Shown here piece after piece: positions 36,414-49,400 of a stretch of DNA of 64,000 nucleotides. The stretch comes from Branchiostoma floridae (taxonomy: Eukaryota; Chordata; Leptocardii; Amphioxiformes; Branchiostomatidae). The stretch spans positions 4,324,907 to 4,388,906 of the forward strand of contig NC_049987.1 in the NCBI RefSeq assembly GCF_000003815.2, in the 5' to 3' direction. The notes under the pieces were generated by a model that made no database searches, was not told where the DNA came from, and saw only the letters and a list, made by a program, of their open reading frames with translations. Within the stretch, counting starts at the first letter, position 1. Each line of letters starts with the position of its first letter. The translations under genes were made by a program, and so were the position numbers.

Positions 36414-36630
36414 CCCATAGCCTTTTGGCTGATTAATCAGCCGTAGGGGCAGCACAACGTTACATGTCATGCTGACTCAACAGGCTTTTATTAGTCCCCT
36501 GGTGGTGCCTATCTCCTCTCCTCCCCCGGTACATGACTATAAATCTTAACTCTGTAATCAGAGTGGGAAGGACAAACATGTTATATAGCACACGTTTTAA
36601 CACGCTATGATGTCATTGCCCACTTTTGAG

Positions 36631-36717
36631 TTTTGATTGGCTGTCGCCCTATTCTGAGTTTTGACCTGAGTTTTGATTGGCTAAAAGTGGAAGAAAAAAT
36701 CTGAGTTTTGATTGGCT
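36631..36717. promoter_or_regulatory. Three repeated inverted CCAAT boxes
   Basis: GAGTTTTGATTGGCT occurs at about 36628, 36668 and 36703, each with ATTGG, the reverse of CCAAT. They lie about 700-780 bases before the start codon of the CUB/LDLa gene. A regulatory role is inference; they may simply be a local tandem duplication. Confidence 0.35.
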
Positions 36718-37311
36718 AACCGCTACAAAAACAGAAAGCTTTTTCTGGGGAAATACTTAAACATGCAAATTGGACATTAAAATCTTCTATGGAGAATAAC
36801 TGAGCAAAGGAAAAACGGACTCCATGATATCTAGTTTACAGGTAGCAGTAGAGATGTACAAAATGAATGGTAAAATATGCAAATTGGCACTTAATTGCAT
36901 ATCTAATGACGAAAATCTACATTTGCAGTGTTTTCCCATACTCTAATACATGTACCATATGGATTCTGTGGCAAGTAGAAAATAGATAAATATCAATTAT
37001 GCACATGAGTTTAATTTGCATACTGATGAATTAAAAGTGCCGTTATTTATCTAAGTGGTAAATGACTGGAATGTCAACATTGTGAACTGTGTTACCATGC
37101 ATAGATTTTGTAGACGTTGAAGCATTTGCATATCAATAAGAATATTTCACATGGAGAGTTACGAGATCCCCGAACTCTTGTTTGAGTAGGGAATACTAGG
37201 GATATTTGATATTTACACTGTATACGAATTGTTTGTGTGGGGTTTACGGACAACGCGACAAGAACCGCTTTAGTGTCCTTTTGATGAGAGATCAAATGGG
37301 ACCGTCCCGGA

Positions 37312-37397
37312 ATGCACGTGACGTGACGTTTCCGGAATTGAAACGCTTACGTCACAATGAAAGCATCTACTTCCGGTGCATTCCCGGAAGCGGAAGG
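37312..37397 (+). promoter_or_regulatory. Compact promoter of the CUB/LDLa gene
   Basis: Within 86 bases just before the start codon at 37407: E-box CACGTG (37315), TGACGT (37324), TTCCGGAA (37330), TTACGTCA (37347), ACTTCCGGT (37369) and CCGGAAGCGGAAG (37384). These match E-box, CREB/ATF-type and ETS-type sites. No TATA box is visible. Clusters of ETS sites around the start are typical of TATA-less promoters. Confidence 0.55.
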
Positions 37398-37406
37398 CTC
37401 TGAGTG

Positions 37407-40400
37407 ATGAAGATGAGGGAGGTTGAGTGGTGGAGAAGGGCGGCAACAACAGCCATGTCTTCCTGGTTTTTCTGGGGTTTGGTCCTCGTCTTCGCTTCCC
37501 AAGGATGCCATGGGGCTAAGAGTGAGTGATAGAATCTTCTTACACGTTCGTTATACGTTAGGAATCTTGCATAGGCTCTATTTAACGGGGCACTTTCAGA
37601 TTGCGCTCAGATTTTTGGGTGGTACCGTTATAACATGATTTGTAATGAGTGCAGCGAAAATCTAATTGATATACATCTATTAGACTTTTGCACAGCAATT
37701 ACCAAGAACTATCGTCATTTTGATGTTATCTTTTTGGATGTTTAGCTGGTGTATCTGTTTGTTTGCTCTATATTTTACTACCATATATAGGTCAAGGGCT
37801 CTCTTCCGTTCGTTCGCGGCCATTTTGAAATACATTAAATCGCTTGTAGATGTAACGTTATATAATTTACATGCCTTGGGTGATTTTTTTTTACGACAGA
37901 GGCACGTTTGGAGTTTTGCGTATACTACCACCGTGGTGTGGTTTGGGTGTGAGACAGTCGTATCAGTATTACTTGAAATCACCACAACCTGTAAGAGGAT
38001 GTTAGCATTTATTTGCTTGAAGCCATGATTGACAAGAATACTAGACAATAGGGCTGTGTACCTAAACAAATTTTAGGTACAGGTACAGGTACAGGTACAC
38101 GGGTTTAGGTACAGGTACGTACCTGAAAATGTACCTGAACTATTTGTGCAAATAATGGTCGATATTAAGTAAGTACAGAAGTGACACAGAACCATGTTTT
38201 AAGCAGTAACAATAGAATGTTTGATTCTAAATGTACAGTACTAGTAGGGAGTACATACAGATTATGAGATTACCTCTACCAACAGTACAATTATTTTCTA
38301 CATGAAGAATGACATTCTTTTGTCTACAATCTAAGTGTCTCCAGTCTCTCTCCACACACTCCACAGTACTCACTGGCAACAGAAACATAGAATATAGCTG
38401 ACCTACTTAAGCCAATCACATCACAGAAACCTGCATGCGTTAACAGCCCTAACTTTTTTCAACCAATCATATTGCTGCACTCTGATTAAGTTAGCCTTGC
38501 TATGACAGTGGTGGCAACTTGGCGGCAACTTGAAAGGGGTATCAGTTTCAGTTCTCACAAAGTCACCAACCACTTGTAGCAAGTATTAACAAGTAAATTG
38601 TCTAGTACAAAAGAATAAAAAAATGCTTTGTGGTAGTGGCAATGCATGAATTATTTTGTATTTTGGTTGTTGAGAAATCCATAACAATACGTGCCTCAAA
38701 GTTGTCATTTATAAAACAAACTCTAGTTCCTTTCGTGCTTCCCGCCATATACTGGCCACTCCCAGCCAGTCCCAGCAGGGCTTGGCGCCAGAAGTCTGTC
38801 TGGGGAGGTCTGGGAGGCGTGGTTACAACTGGGCAGTGCAACATGTTCCACTGTTGCCATGGGGGCTTTGGCATTATGTTTGCAGGGGGGACAGAAAATA
38901 ATTTTTTGCATACTTATTTGTAACATATTTTGAGAATTAAAATGCCTGAATTACAATCCACTATTCTATTGTAATTCAATATATCTTAAAGTATATTGTG
39001 CACTCACACATTCATGATATTGAAAACTTTTTTTGAAGTTTAAAAGACCTACATTTCCCTTCTAAGTAACTTGAAGTGGATTGTTCCGGGAATTCCCTCC
39101 AGAGAAGGTACTGACCTCAGGTTACCTCTGGAAACTAGGTGCGTGAAAATTAGGCACATGTCAGGAGGCAAGTGTTGCTGAAATTGTACCCACAACTCCC
39201 TGTTTCAAATGTTACTATTCTGGAGGCTCTGGCTGCACATAATTCCAAGAAATATTGTGTATTTTTACATTGCAAAAGAGAATAGTTAACATTAGGTTCA
39301 TGTAGGCAAGTATCGGTACAAGTACCGGTACACCAGAGTTCCGGTATTTTGTACCCGGTCCTAATTGATTGTACCGGTACTGTATCGGTACAGTGTACCG
39401 GTACACAGCCCTACTAGACAACTAGTTGCATGTCACATAGGGGTGGGTACTGATACCATACCGGTACAGAACTGGTTTGTATTGCTGGACCAGTCTGTAA
39501 ACAAACGGGCCTAAAAAAATCATTGGACCGGAGATTTTCGACCGAGTAAGAAATGACCAGACTATATGTATATCGGTAGGGATTTACTATTTTACATGTT
39601 TTGGTGCTTACCAGTTCAAGAAAATAACAAGAGCAAAGTAATTTTATGGTTATTTCTACATGATTGACGTCCTGGATTTTAAAACGGCAATCTGATACTC
39701 TGCCAAGTAGATTCCTTTGCACAAAATCGGACTATTGTTTTCGGTGTAGCCCATTCAGCAGGCTTTCACAAATAATGAGGTCCAGGTTCAGGTCCGGACC
39801 TGGACCTGATCCTCTGGAACTGAACCGTACCTGAACCTGAATTTTCTGTGCCGGTACCCAACCCTAATGCCACGCATTCAACATACTAAATTATGCATTT
39901 TATATGTTGGAAGCCAGTTAACATATACAGGGCTCGAAATTAACATAGTCCCATAGGCCCGGGGCACCAAAAATTTAGGCCGGGAACACTAGAAAATCAC
40001 TTTGGGACCTTTTTTGGGACGATAGAGAAATAATCAACATCAGAATGTAAACCCCATCAGTGTTCGAAATACCCGTCTGCAATCTGCAATTTACAGATAG
40101 ATTTTCAAGACTACAGAAGAAAAATAAATCAATCTGCAAATCTTCAGAAAAGCCCCCCAAATTAGATCCGTGCTCCCCAAGTCTAGTGTATTACAACGCA
40201 TTGTGCGTGGAAATCCTGGCACATGAACCTCAAAAAACAAACTGAAAACAATGTCATCTTACCAGAGTAAAATTTTTGGAAACGTTTTAGACTCTGTAAT
40301 ATGTCATATAGTATTTTTATTAAGAAGTTAACTGGGGTTACGAGAGCTTGGTGGCAGCTCATTTACTGGTGATCTGCTCGATTCTCCCAAGGAGGTTAAA

Positions 40401-43400
40401 AAAAGGATTTTCCCAGCTGCGCGCCATGGCGTTTATTTACATGGAGTAAAATCTTCAGAAGGAAATTCGACATGTAAGTCTTAAAGTTCTACACAAACAG
40501 TGTACATCTTTAATGTCAGAAGATAATAATTCTCCTTCTGATGGCACAAAATCACCAGTTAAAAAGTTTTTCTTCCCAACCTCCACTTGTTATGTTTGGT
40601 TTGTCTCAAATTTCTGGACAAGACACGTTTGAATCTACGTTGATTTTGAGTTTATTATATACATGTAATTGACAATTAGTTATACAGAAATTTTGTACTC
40701 TGAGTCTGACTCAGCATTATATTTATTGTTGTAATACATACTTCCTACTTGGGACCATCCATCCTCACTTCGGGACGATTGGAATTTATTTTTGGGAACA
40801 CTGCTGGGACAGTAGAGGAAAAAGTTAATTTCGAGGCCTGCATATAATATCCACTCTCATAAATACCAGGTGCCATAAAATCTAACCACCATATGAGAAA
40901 ACAATACATGAATTTAAAGTGATTTAAAGAGATGTACCATTGTCAATGCTTCAACTCGATATTTGGATAATGACTCGAGTATGAATATGTATGTACGTAT
41001 GTGTACCAATGCAGCATCAATAATTGATCCTGAATTATATACACTTCAAGACAATCTTGAAAAGGCCTCTATAACAATTTTTTAAATGTGGCAGTATTAT
41101 GGCACCCAGTGGAATTATGACAGTATTGATGTCATGTTAGCCTGTGTTCACACGGTCTCTCGCTGGCTAGGGTTATTAAACCCCTCCCACATGTAGGTGG
41201 TGGCAACAGTAAGGCTAGCCGCTAGGAGCATGATTTTAGTTATGTGATTGATGTTATGTGAAATAGTGGCCGATATTAGATATAGAATGTTATAGAGTGA
41301 ATTCCACATTACCACCTCAAGGTGTTTGTTGCCTTTTGTTTAATTTTATAATTTAAAAAAAAAAACCTTTCTAATAATTCTATACAATCTGAGGTATAGT
41401 ACGTAATTGTTTTCAACAATTCCTAACCCTTGTTTGACTTTGTAAATAATTATTTTTTTCAGATTCCAACATGTTTGAAAAATATTGCTCAAGTCATAGT
41501 CATATTTACAATAACAGCTTAACTCCAATCTAAGCTCTGATTGGAGGAACAAGAACAAGAAAAAGGACACACCAGCAAAAACAGCAAAAACAATATGTAT
41601 GTTTTTCCCTACCAGAAGAAAACATAATGGCATATTAAGTGTTATGCAATGGCACAACAAATGGCAGGTCAGGTGTTTGAGGATTAAAAATATTGGTACC
41701 TCTCTACTTAGCCAAATTCGACAGGTTGATTCTGATCCATGCAGGATTTACTGAAAGTGAAATGAAACAATGTTGTTTTTCTTCCCTATCCAGGCAACAT
41801 CTTGTACATGTACAACATGTGTGGTCAGAGCAAGAACGTCGGCATGAAGGATTCAGGGACCATAAAGTGGCGGATCGGAGATGGTTACCAGGCCAACATG
41901 GACTGTGTCATGACCCTGACCTCTGCTGACCCCAGGGTTCGCGTGAACCTGCGTATCGAGAAGATTGACCTACGAGGGTCCAGTATCGCCTGTATGGATA
42001 CGCTGACGGCGTACGACGGGCGGGGAGCCACGGGAAGGACGTTGTTTACCGGCTGTGATGATGACTACGTTGGAAAGTAGGTTGGGCATACTGTAAATGC
42101 ATTTAAGTTTACGGGGATTTAATTTTGCGGTAGCGGAAAAAAGGACTTTTCGCGGTGGATTAAAGTTTGCAGTAACACCATAGACTGCAGTCTAATACCA
42201 TAATAGAAAAATGTTCGCGGTGGTTTTAAGTTTGCGGTGAAGTGGTCACCGCGAAAACCGCGAACATTAATCGACCGCAATCAGGGCTCGAAATACTGGG
42301 TGCATGTGCACCCAGGTGCACCCAAAATTGGAGCTGTGCACCCAATCATTTTCTGTGGGTGCACAGGGTGCACCCAAATATTTTCTTAGGTTTATGTAGG
42401 TAAAGATATAAAGTATACTAGCATACATCATATTCTTGACATATAAGTATTAGAAAGATAATAAAAGTGTCTGTTATGGTACTTGTTTAAGAAATTGATA
42501 CATTGTAAGTAAGTTTTGTTATTAGGTTTTTCTGACATTCTCCTTAAATTTAAGTACTAGTACTAGTAGTACAACCAAAATTTTTTTGGTGCACCCAATT
42601 TTTTAAGCTGGGTGCACCAGTGCACCTAATCCTAAAAATGAATTTCGAGGCCTGGCAATCATTTCTGCATTTACAGTACTTTAAGAGGTTGAAACATTTC
42701 TTTGATACATGGGAAAAATGAAATACAACATGCTGTATTCTGTATGACCCTAGCTATAAGTACAAGCCCAACTGTGATCTGACTCACTGGAGGGCTGGGA
42801 ATGAGGGTGATGCGGAATACATGGTGTCGCATTGCTCGAAATACTGGGTGCATGTGCACCCAGGTGCACCCAAAATTGGAGCTCTGCACCCAATTATTTT
42901 CTGTGGTTGCACAGGGTGCACCCAAATATTTTCTCGGGTTTATGTATATATATGTAAAGATATCAAAGTATACATCATATTCTTGACATCTAATCATTAT
43001 AAGTGTTTAAAAGATAACAAAAATGTCTGTCATGGTACTTGTTTAAAAATTTGATATCATGTAACTAAGTTTGTTATAAGGTTTTTCTGACATTCTACTT
43101 AAATTTAAGTGGTGCACCCAAAAATTCTTTGGTGCACCCAATTTTTAAGCTGGGTGCACCAGTGCACCTTATCCCAAAAATGAATTTCGAGACCTGTGTC
43201 GTATTTTATCCATGTCATACCCACCCAAGAAGCACACGTCATTTCAATGTGAAATGTAACAGAAGTTAAGAAAAATTGACGTCTTCAAACAAACAGTTCT
43301 ACATGAATGTTCTAGACTGGGTGATGTTTGGGGTTACCACAACCGTTACGGCTTCTAGTTGTATTACACGGGCTTTCATAGAATAATTAGAATGCAAACG

Positions 43401-46400
43401 TTGAACAACTTTTCTCAACTTCTGACTGCAGGTTGGATCACCCTTAGTAACGGCCAAAGGACTCGTTCCTCTGCTGATTCAGACTACATAAAGAGTTATA
43501 TTCTACAATGTACTATACATTATAGAAGGATTTTAAAGTATATAACATTACCATCATAGCTGCTGGTTTAATGAGAATTATAATGGTATTAAGAATATAT
43601 GATTTCTGACTTTCTCACCTCATGTGTTTTACTCAGGAACATGGTATTCTCAAGCAGCGGGAATGCAGTGTCCCTGCGGCTGTCATCCACCATGGGGTTC
43701 GGTAACGTTGGTGACGGCTTCAGGATTGCGTACAACATGTTCTACGATGCATCTACATCAGGTACCCCCACACAAGGACTTCTCTTCAGTTGGTCATGTG
43801 CTGCAATTACGGTTGTGTACTGGTATACCATAGGGGATGTCCCTTTAGCTCAACTGGTAGTAGACTGTAGAGCTCCTGGTTTCTATCAATTAGTGACTGG
43901 GACCTTACGTCAATCCTGGGTAGGGCTTAGTGGTTGGGGCTGCACTAGTTTGGAAGGGTCATGTAAAATGGGGTCCCGTGTTTGAGGAGGTGCTGTGAAC
44001 ATGTTAAAGGGGAAGGGCAACATGATTAGCCATTTCTCCCTGAAAAATGTACCCAGCTACTGAAGTAAGGAGACGCAAGTGCCACTTCTTTGTTCATTTT
44101 TTTCATGATTGTGATTGTTTTTGTAGAAAGTATTATATAATAACAACGTATTGTATAATAACAATGTGGCCTAGAAATGAAAGAAGCACTGAGATAAGAC
44201 TTGAGTCAGTCAAGGCAGAGATTTTTCCTCAGGAGTGAAGAAACCCAGGATGATGATGTTGAAAATTTTTAGTTTTACATTGCTTAGCTGTAATCGTTGC
44301 ATTATTTAATTGAGATCTATAAAAACAGAATCCCTACATATACACACCAATTTTTCAGGACTGTTACCAGAAACACAACTGTTACATTTTTATGGCTAAG
44401 GCCAGACAATTTGATTTTTGACTGTACATGTTTTTTTTTACTAAATGGTCACCACGTAACAAGACCTGAAGGTCACTCAAGGTTACGGGTTACACGATTG
44501 TAACTGTAACAGCATTTCTTCACGCTAGGTCAGAAACATCATGATTGAGACCAGCCCAATTGCTCACTATGAGTGAGGACTAACTGACCCAATAGGCGAA
44601 GCAGGGGTTACGAGGTCTGCTCGGGAGATTCCCTACCCCATTTTGGCCGGAATGGTTTGATTCACTCATGTTCGCACATGTGGCGGGTTCTTTAACGTGC
44701 TTGGGGTGTTGCTCTCACCTTACACGGGACCTCCATATTTAACGTCCTATCCGAAGGGCGCTAGCTAGGTACTCATTTTACCTGAGTATAGTGAGGAAAG
44801 TCGTGTAAAGTGCCTTTCCCAAGGGCACAAGATCGGTAACACGGCAGTCGGATTCGAACCCGCGACCTCTTGGTCATGAGGCAAACACACTGCCACTGCG
44901 CTACACAGCCCACATGATGATATACTAATGGTTGTCTTATGTGTGTGTTTGTGTGTAGGAGGGAAGTGCCAGCCAGGAGAGTTCAGGTGCACCAACAACC
45001 GCTGCATCGACGAGGTTCTGAAGTGTGACTTTGATGACGACTGTGGGGACAGAAGTGACGAGTCCGACAACAAGGCTGAAGCTGGCTGTGGTATGTATAC
45101 TTATGTATGTACTCCAAGATAGAATTTAGCCCAATATCTACTCTCCAAGACAGACTTTTAGCTAGGATTTTATTATAGGGAGTCCAAATTTATTGGTTAG
45201 TCGCGATATAAAGTGACTATTGTAGGGGGGCATCCACCTTCCCTGGTGCAGAGTTTTTGGTGAATTAAGTTAGAATTGTGGGTTTTAAGGTATCCTGAGG
45301 TCCTGGAGCAAAAGTACTGTCAGACAGGTCACAGTAGAAGACTGTGACCACAGATGACCTGGTACAATGTAGCATCCCAAGTGTCAATCAGAATTTCATG
45401 CTTGTCAGAGGATCTGCTCCTGAGTGTAAGGTCATCCAGAGTGTCAAATTTCTTGTTATTTTAAGAAAAGGGTGTCCAGATGATGCCATGACGCTTGCCT
45501 GGCTAAAAGCTTACTTCAAGCAGAGGTTGGTCGGGAATATTGTGACTGTATCATACATTTGTACGTCCCATTCTCTGTCTGCACAACCCAGGCCAATAAC
45601 CTCTGCGACATGTTAGAATTTCACCAAAAGGACTAACAAGAGGTCAGTTCTTTGATAAAAGTGCTGGAGTCCCTCCCCATGCCCATTTTCTCTGCTTGGA
45701 AAGTACCCCATATCATCTGGTTATTCCATGTTGACTGTATTGCTTTATTTGCCTCGGTGCAATGGACGTTTTGTGTATACAGTCACTTGTCATTTGTGTA
45801 TTTGTGGCATTCCACACTTGCGCTATCGTTCTTTGATTCCTTTTTGAATGCTAGGCACATATACACAAATGGAAGTTCAGTCAAAGTTGGTAGAACAAAG
45901 AATGTATAACTCATAAACCAAACATGAGGGAGAGTCGATGGAAGAGGCTACTTATTTATTGGGAGGTATTGTTCATGGTCAGTCTATTTGCTTGTGTTTT
46001 CACAGCTATATCTAATAAAAGCTTGTGTGGCTATACAGATGTATAAAACGTTAGTTCACCTTTCTCCGTGGGGTAACCTAGGCCTGTATCCGTTGTTTTC
46101 AAAACCGGTGTATTTACATTTTATTTATTTATTGATCTTTTAGGGTAGTCCCTTCAGTTAACGTAGTAACTGATTTCCAAGGGAGCCCTATATACATGTT
46201 CGCACATGTTCGCATAATGACGGGTTATACCGCCCCTTACGGGGTGACACACCCGTCCGGGTGAATGATGTACATGTAAATCACCATGTGGCTGATACGA
46301 GACAGAGGTCGCCAGGCCTCCATCCAGGTGATTTGAAGTGAATCACCAACTCCCAACAGAAGGATTTGCACCAACGCACACCGCACCATCGCACGTGTGG

Positions 46401-49400
46401 GGGTTCTTTAACGTGCATGGGGTGTGGCTCTCCCCATACACGGGACCTCCATTTAACGTCCTATCCGAGGGACGACTCATTTTTCACTTGAGTAAAGTGA
46501 GGAAAGTCGTGTAAAGTGCCTTTCCCAAGGGCACAAGACCGGCAACACGACAGGCGGATTCGAACCGGCCACCTCTCGGTCACGAATACACTACCACTGT
46601 GCTACGCGGCCCCACTATATACATGTAGGTATATCAAGTCGATGAACAGTGGTGCAATTAAGCTGCAATATTTTCAAAATACCGCAGTTTGAGACCAGCA
46701 TCTATCGACTTAATATCCATAAATACTCTATTTTTAAAGCCAATGGATATAGGTTACCCCGCGAATAAAGGTGAACGAACGTTATGTTTTATATGCATGT
46801 AGCACTATAGTGTTGGAGTTGTGTTTTGTGTTTGTTTTTTAACCGATTTTCAGTTTTTGCGCTATATCTGGCATGTCATGGCTATCATCAAGAAGACTTC
46901 ATCTGTTCCTTACCTATTAGCTTTGTCATTACGTGTGCTGTGTGTTGAATCCCCATAGAAATATTAGAATGCTGTTGCCCTTTTGTTTGGGTTATGTAGT
47001 AGTTTGGCATTGCCCACCCAAGAGAAATCCTTTACTAATGTTCGACATAAATATAATTACTGCTCCTTTTTGTTAGCAATCTAAGGATTGATTCTTAAAG
47101 TGCTTATGACACCCGAATAAAACATTGTTTGATTATCTTCAATAATAATAGTTTCATTCCATGAACATAGACATTTGCACTGAACAGATGTAAATCCTAA
47201 TCTGACATTAATGAACATCAGACCATCCAAGAGCTGGAAGTATCATCTTGGATATGTTTTGATGTTCAATGGCATCATAAGGGTGTATATTTGGTGCAAA
47301 TGTCTAATAGTCTATGTTTAATGAATTCTCTTCATTGAATATATTATATTCAATGAAGAAAATTATTATCAATCAGAAAAGTTTAACATGCTTTGGTGTA
47401 ATTTGTGTCATATGCACTTTAATAAGCTGGCTTTAAAAGATCTTTTGCAAATCAGCATGCACTACTACTACTAGCACGTACATTGTACAAAAATTCACCA
47501 GTGCAAAATATGCATGCATAATAGGAAAAAGATCACTGTTGGAAGGACCACCGCAAAAGCTAATTTTTGTTTCAGAGCTTATCTCTGTCTCTGTTTTCTT
47601 TTGCAAATGACTGCAAACTTAACCCCTAGGACCAGTAACACTACACATAAAGTCAAGTAAGTATTCTATGATCCAGTTTTGTAGCTGCAGCTCTTCATCA
47701 GACACTCATGCCTGGACAAGCCCACGCATTTCACATTATTTTCCAGCCCATTTTTGTAGAGTCACTTCCCTGAGGATGAACTGAACTGAACTGAACCTCA
47801 GTGCAATGGAGATTGTGTAGTTGCCTGCTGTTTGTGTGTTTGTGACATGTGTTTATGTGTCATTTCTGTGTAATCTTCCACAACTGGCATGTAATACTGG
47901 GCATGTCAGGACACTAACAGGAAGGTAAAATCTATGTGAGAGTTGTCAGAAAAGTTAAAGAGTAACTCAACATCAGAGTTTTTTTCCACAGCACTGCAGG
48001 AAGCCCAGGATGCAGGGTTCTAGCCAGCATCTATACTTTTGTCCTTTGACAAAATTTTGCAGCTGGGGACGGACAAAAATTTTGCCCATTCTGTCCTCTG
48101 CGACGGACAAAAATATAAAGATATGAAACAAATGAAATATTGCAAAAATCTACAGTAATTCAGCACAGATGCCATTGCACCAAGCAGAGTCTACTCTACC
48201 AGTAGAATGTGCCCCGCAAAATGCAGGAAATAGCATTTCAGAGGGTCTTAGATGTCAAAAGCCCACCTTGGACCGTCACGCATAAACCTCCAGTGCTTGA
48301 CAGGATTTCCATTTAAAATCCAGGGGACAGAGAAAAATTCAGTATGGCTAGAACACTGCCAGGATGTTTCAAAATTGTATACTAGTGTAGTGAAGACAGC
48401 TTGGGAATTATTGAATATTAGCCTAAGCAATAGAACAGTCTTCAAATGTAAAGAAGAAATTTACAAAAACTAAGTTTATTTAAACTGTTTGGCCATAGAA
48501 GATGACTTTTGTTGCTGGTGCACCCTCAGTCCACAAGAGGACTATTTTTAGCTGTTGCTTTTTCTTGCAGATTTCACCAAGGTGTTTAAAGGAATCATGA
48601 AGATCGGGGTGACTGGACTGGTGCTTGTTGTCCTTGGGATAGTGCTGGTGTGCTGCTGCTGCTGCGGCGCCGTCTACTTAATGAATAAAAGGTGTGTGTA
48701 CATTCCAACATATAACACTAGAAGCCTGTGTGATAACCCCGGTTATCGTCCGTTTGGGAACACAATTATGGAACGTTATCATGGCCCAAGTTCAATACGG
48801 GTATTCTGGACCTGTCCGTACAGGGCTCGAAATGTGCACCCAGACGCACCCAACTATTTTCTTACGTTTATCTATGTAAAGATATCAAAGTATACTAGTA
48901 TACATCATATTCTTCACATCTAAGTAATTAGAAAGATAATAAACATGTCTGTTATGGTACTTGATACCTTAGAATTTGATAGCTTGTAACAAAGTTTTAT
49001 CATTAGGTCATTACTTAGATTTAAGTGGTGCCCCCCCAATTTTTTTGGTGCACCCAATTTTTTAAGCTGGGTGCACCAGTGCACCCCCCAAAAAAAATGA
49101 ATTTCGAGCCCTGCCGTATTTTACGGTATCCCACAGGCTTCACATTTGTGTTGCACATACATGTACTTCAATGGAATGATTTGAATGTGCCACTGTTGAA
49201 AAAAGATTCAGGTAAGGGAATTGTTTTTGTTTCAGTTGATTTCTTTGATCACAACATTTTGTCAACTTCTGGCACGTTTTGTATTACCTCCATGAACATT
49301 TGTTCGCGGGGTTACCTATTTCTACCACTTTGAAAAATACATGCTTGAGTGATCTCTAGTGCAGCACTTGCCAAATATGCACAGTTTAGACATTCAGTGG

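Larger units (their letters stand above)
45091..48570. other. Intron 4 of the CUB/LDLa gene
   Basis: No exon seen between the LDLa and helix exons, whose phases join directly. 48005-48330 carries the dispersed repeat with GGACAAAAATTTTGCC, also found at 8620-8990. Elements at 46049-46781 are listed separately. Confidence 0.6.

Noticed and set aside
37680-38069. Overlapping 129- and 102-residue ORFs on both strands
   Set aside because: They lie in intron 1 of the CUB/LDLa gene, overlap each other antisense and partly run to the edge of a hAT element; no motif or splice support.
41346-41660. 104-residue hydrophobic minus-strand ORF
   Set aside because: AT-rich intron sequence, no family motif, low complexity.
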